This document shows, piece by piece, positions 5,132 through 5,213 of a stretch of DNA of 5,213 nucleotides. The notes under the pieces were generated by a model. That model was not told the origin of the DNA. It searched no databases and saw only the letters and a program-made list of their open reading frames with translations. A program made the translations under genes and the position numbers. Position 1 is the stretch's first letter. The number at the start of each line of letters is the position of its first letter. The stretch lies in NCBI GenBank assembly GCA_023429685.1, contig JAEZDF010000007.1, positions 1-5,213 on the forward strand. The letters run 5' to 3'. This DNA is from Bacillota bacterium (GTDB taxonomy: Bacteria > Bacillota > Clostridia > Oscillospirales > Ruminococcaceae).

Positions 5132-5213
5132 ATGAGCGAACATCCGATTAAAGGTCTGATGGACTCCACCATTCAGAAGATTAAGGATATGGTGGACGGC
5201 AACACCATCATCG
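5132..5213 (+). CDS. gerW: GerW (YtfJ) family sporulation protein, N-terminus only
   Basis: Only the first 27 codons are in the window, with one base of the next; the gene runs off the right edge. MSEHPIKGLMDSTIQKIKDM followed by VDGNTII is typical of the GerW/YtfJ N-terminus, which reads as a helix with M-K-M-V-D-N-T-I spacing leading into the conserved core. In Bacillus YtfJ is made in the forespore and is needed for normal germination, in particular for access to the peptidoglycan cortex by a lytic enzyme. The ATG at 5132 is chosen because TGGAG lies 9 bases upstream; an in-frame ATG at 5117 has only a weak site. The DUF2953 gene immediately upstream is the usual neighbour and strengthens the call. 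Confidence 0.82.
   Translation, partial: MSEHPIKGLMDSTIQKIKDMVDGNTII

Overview
The window looks like an ordinary chromosomal stretch from a spore-forming member of the Clostridia, probably a Ruminococcaceae/Oscillospiraceae-type Firmicute. The evidence is the gene set: an M50 site-2 protease, scpA, scpB, a DUF2953 (YtfI-like) protein and a GerW/YtfJ-type sporulation protein in a row. The ribosome binding sites are AGGAGG-like, GTG starts are used, and base composition is mixed, roughly half GC. The lineage is inferred from protein families and gene order, not from a search.

Layout. At the left edge a truncated + strand gene encodes a hydrophobic protein resembling the substrate-binding (S) component of an ECF vitamin transporter. 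It converges on a - strand gene for a membrane-anchored M23 (LytM-type) metallopeptidase. A long hairpin between the two probably terminates both transcripts. To the right of the M23 gene lies a 376-base divergent intergenic region (1810-2185). It carries a good sigma-A-type promoter facing right, a weaker candidate facing left, a perfect 21-base palindrome over the -35 of the left-facing candidate, and a 9-base direct repeat in the M23 leader.

From 2186 onward everything is on the + strand: M50 protease, scpA, scpB, DUF2953 protein, then the first 27 codons of gerW. Gaps are 36, 90, 48 and 96 bases. The first four genes are likely one transcript, possibly boosted by a weak internal promoter before scpB. 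The gerW gap contains a sequence fitting the classical forespore sigma-G promoter consensus, so gerW may be switched on separately during sporulation.

Functionally, ScpA and ScpB are the kleisin and winged-helix subunits of the SMC condensin that organises and segregates the chromosome. The M50 and M23 proteins are a membrane-embedded and an envelope-facing protease. GerW is needed for proper spore germination in Bacillus, and DUF2953 is its usual neighbour. I see no mobile element, CRISPR array, RNA gene or defence system, and no convincing undescribed system. The most worthwhile leads are regulatory: the palindrome and the forespore-type promoter. Several gene starts have been moved from the longest open frame to the start that carries a ribosome binding site.
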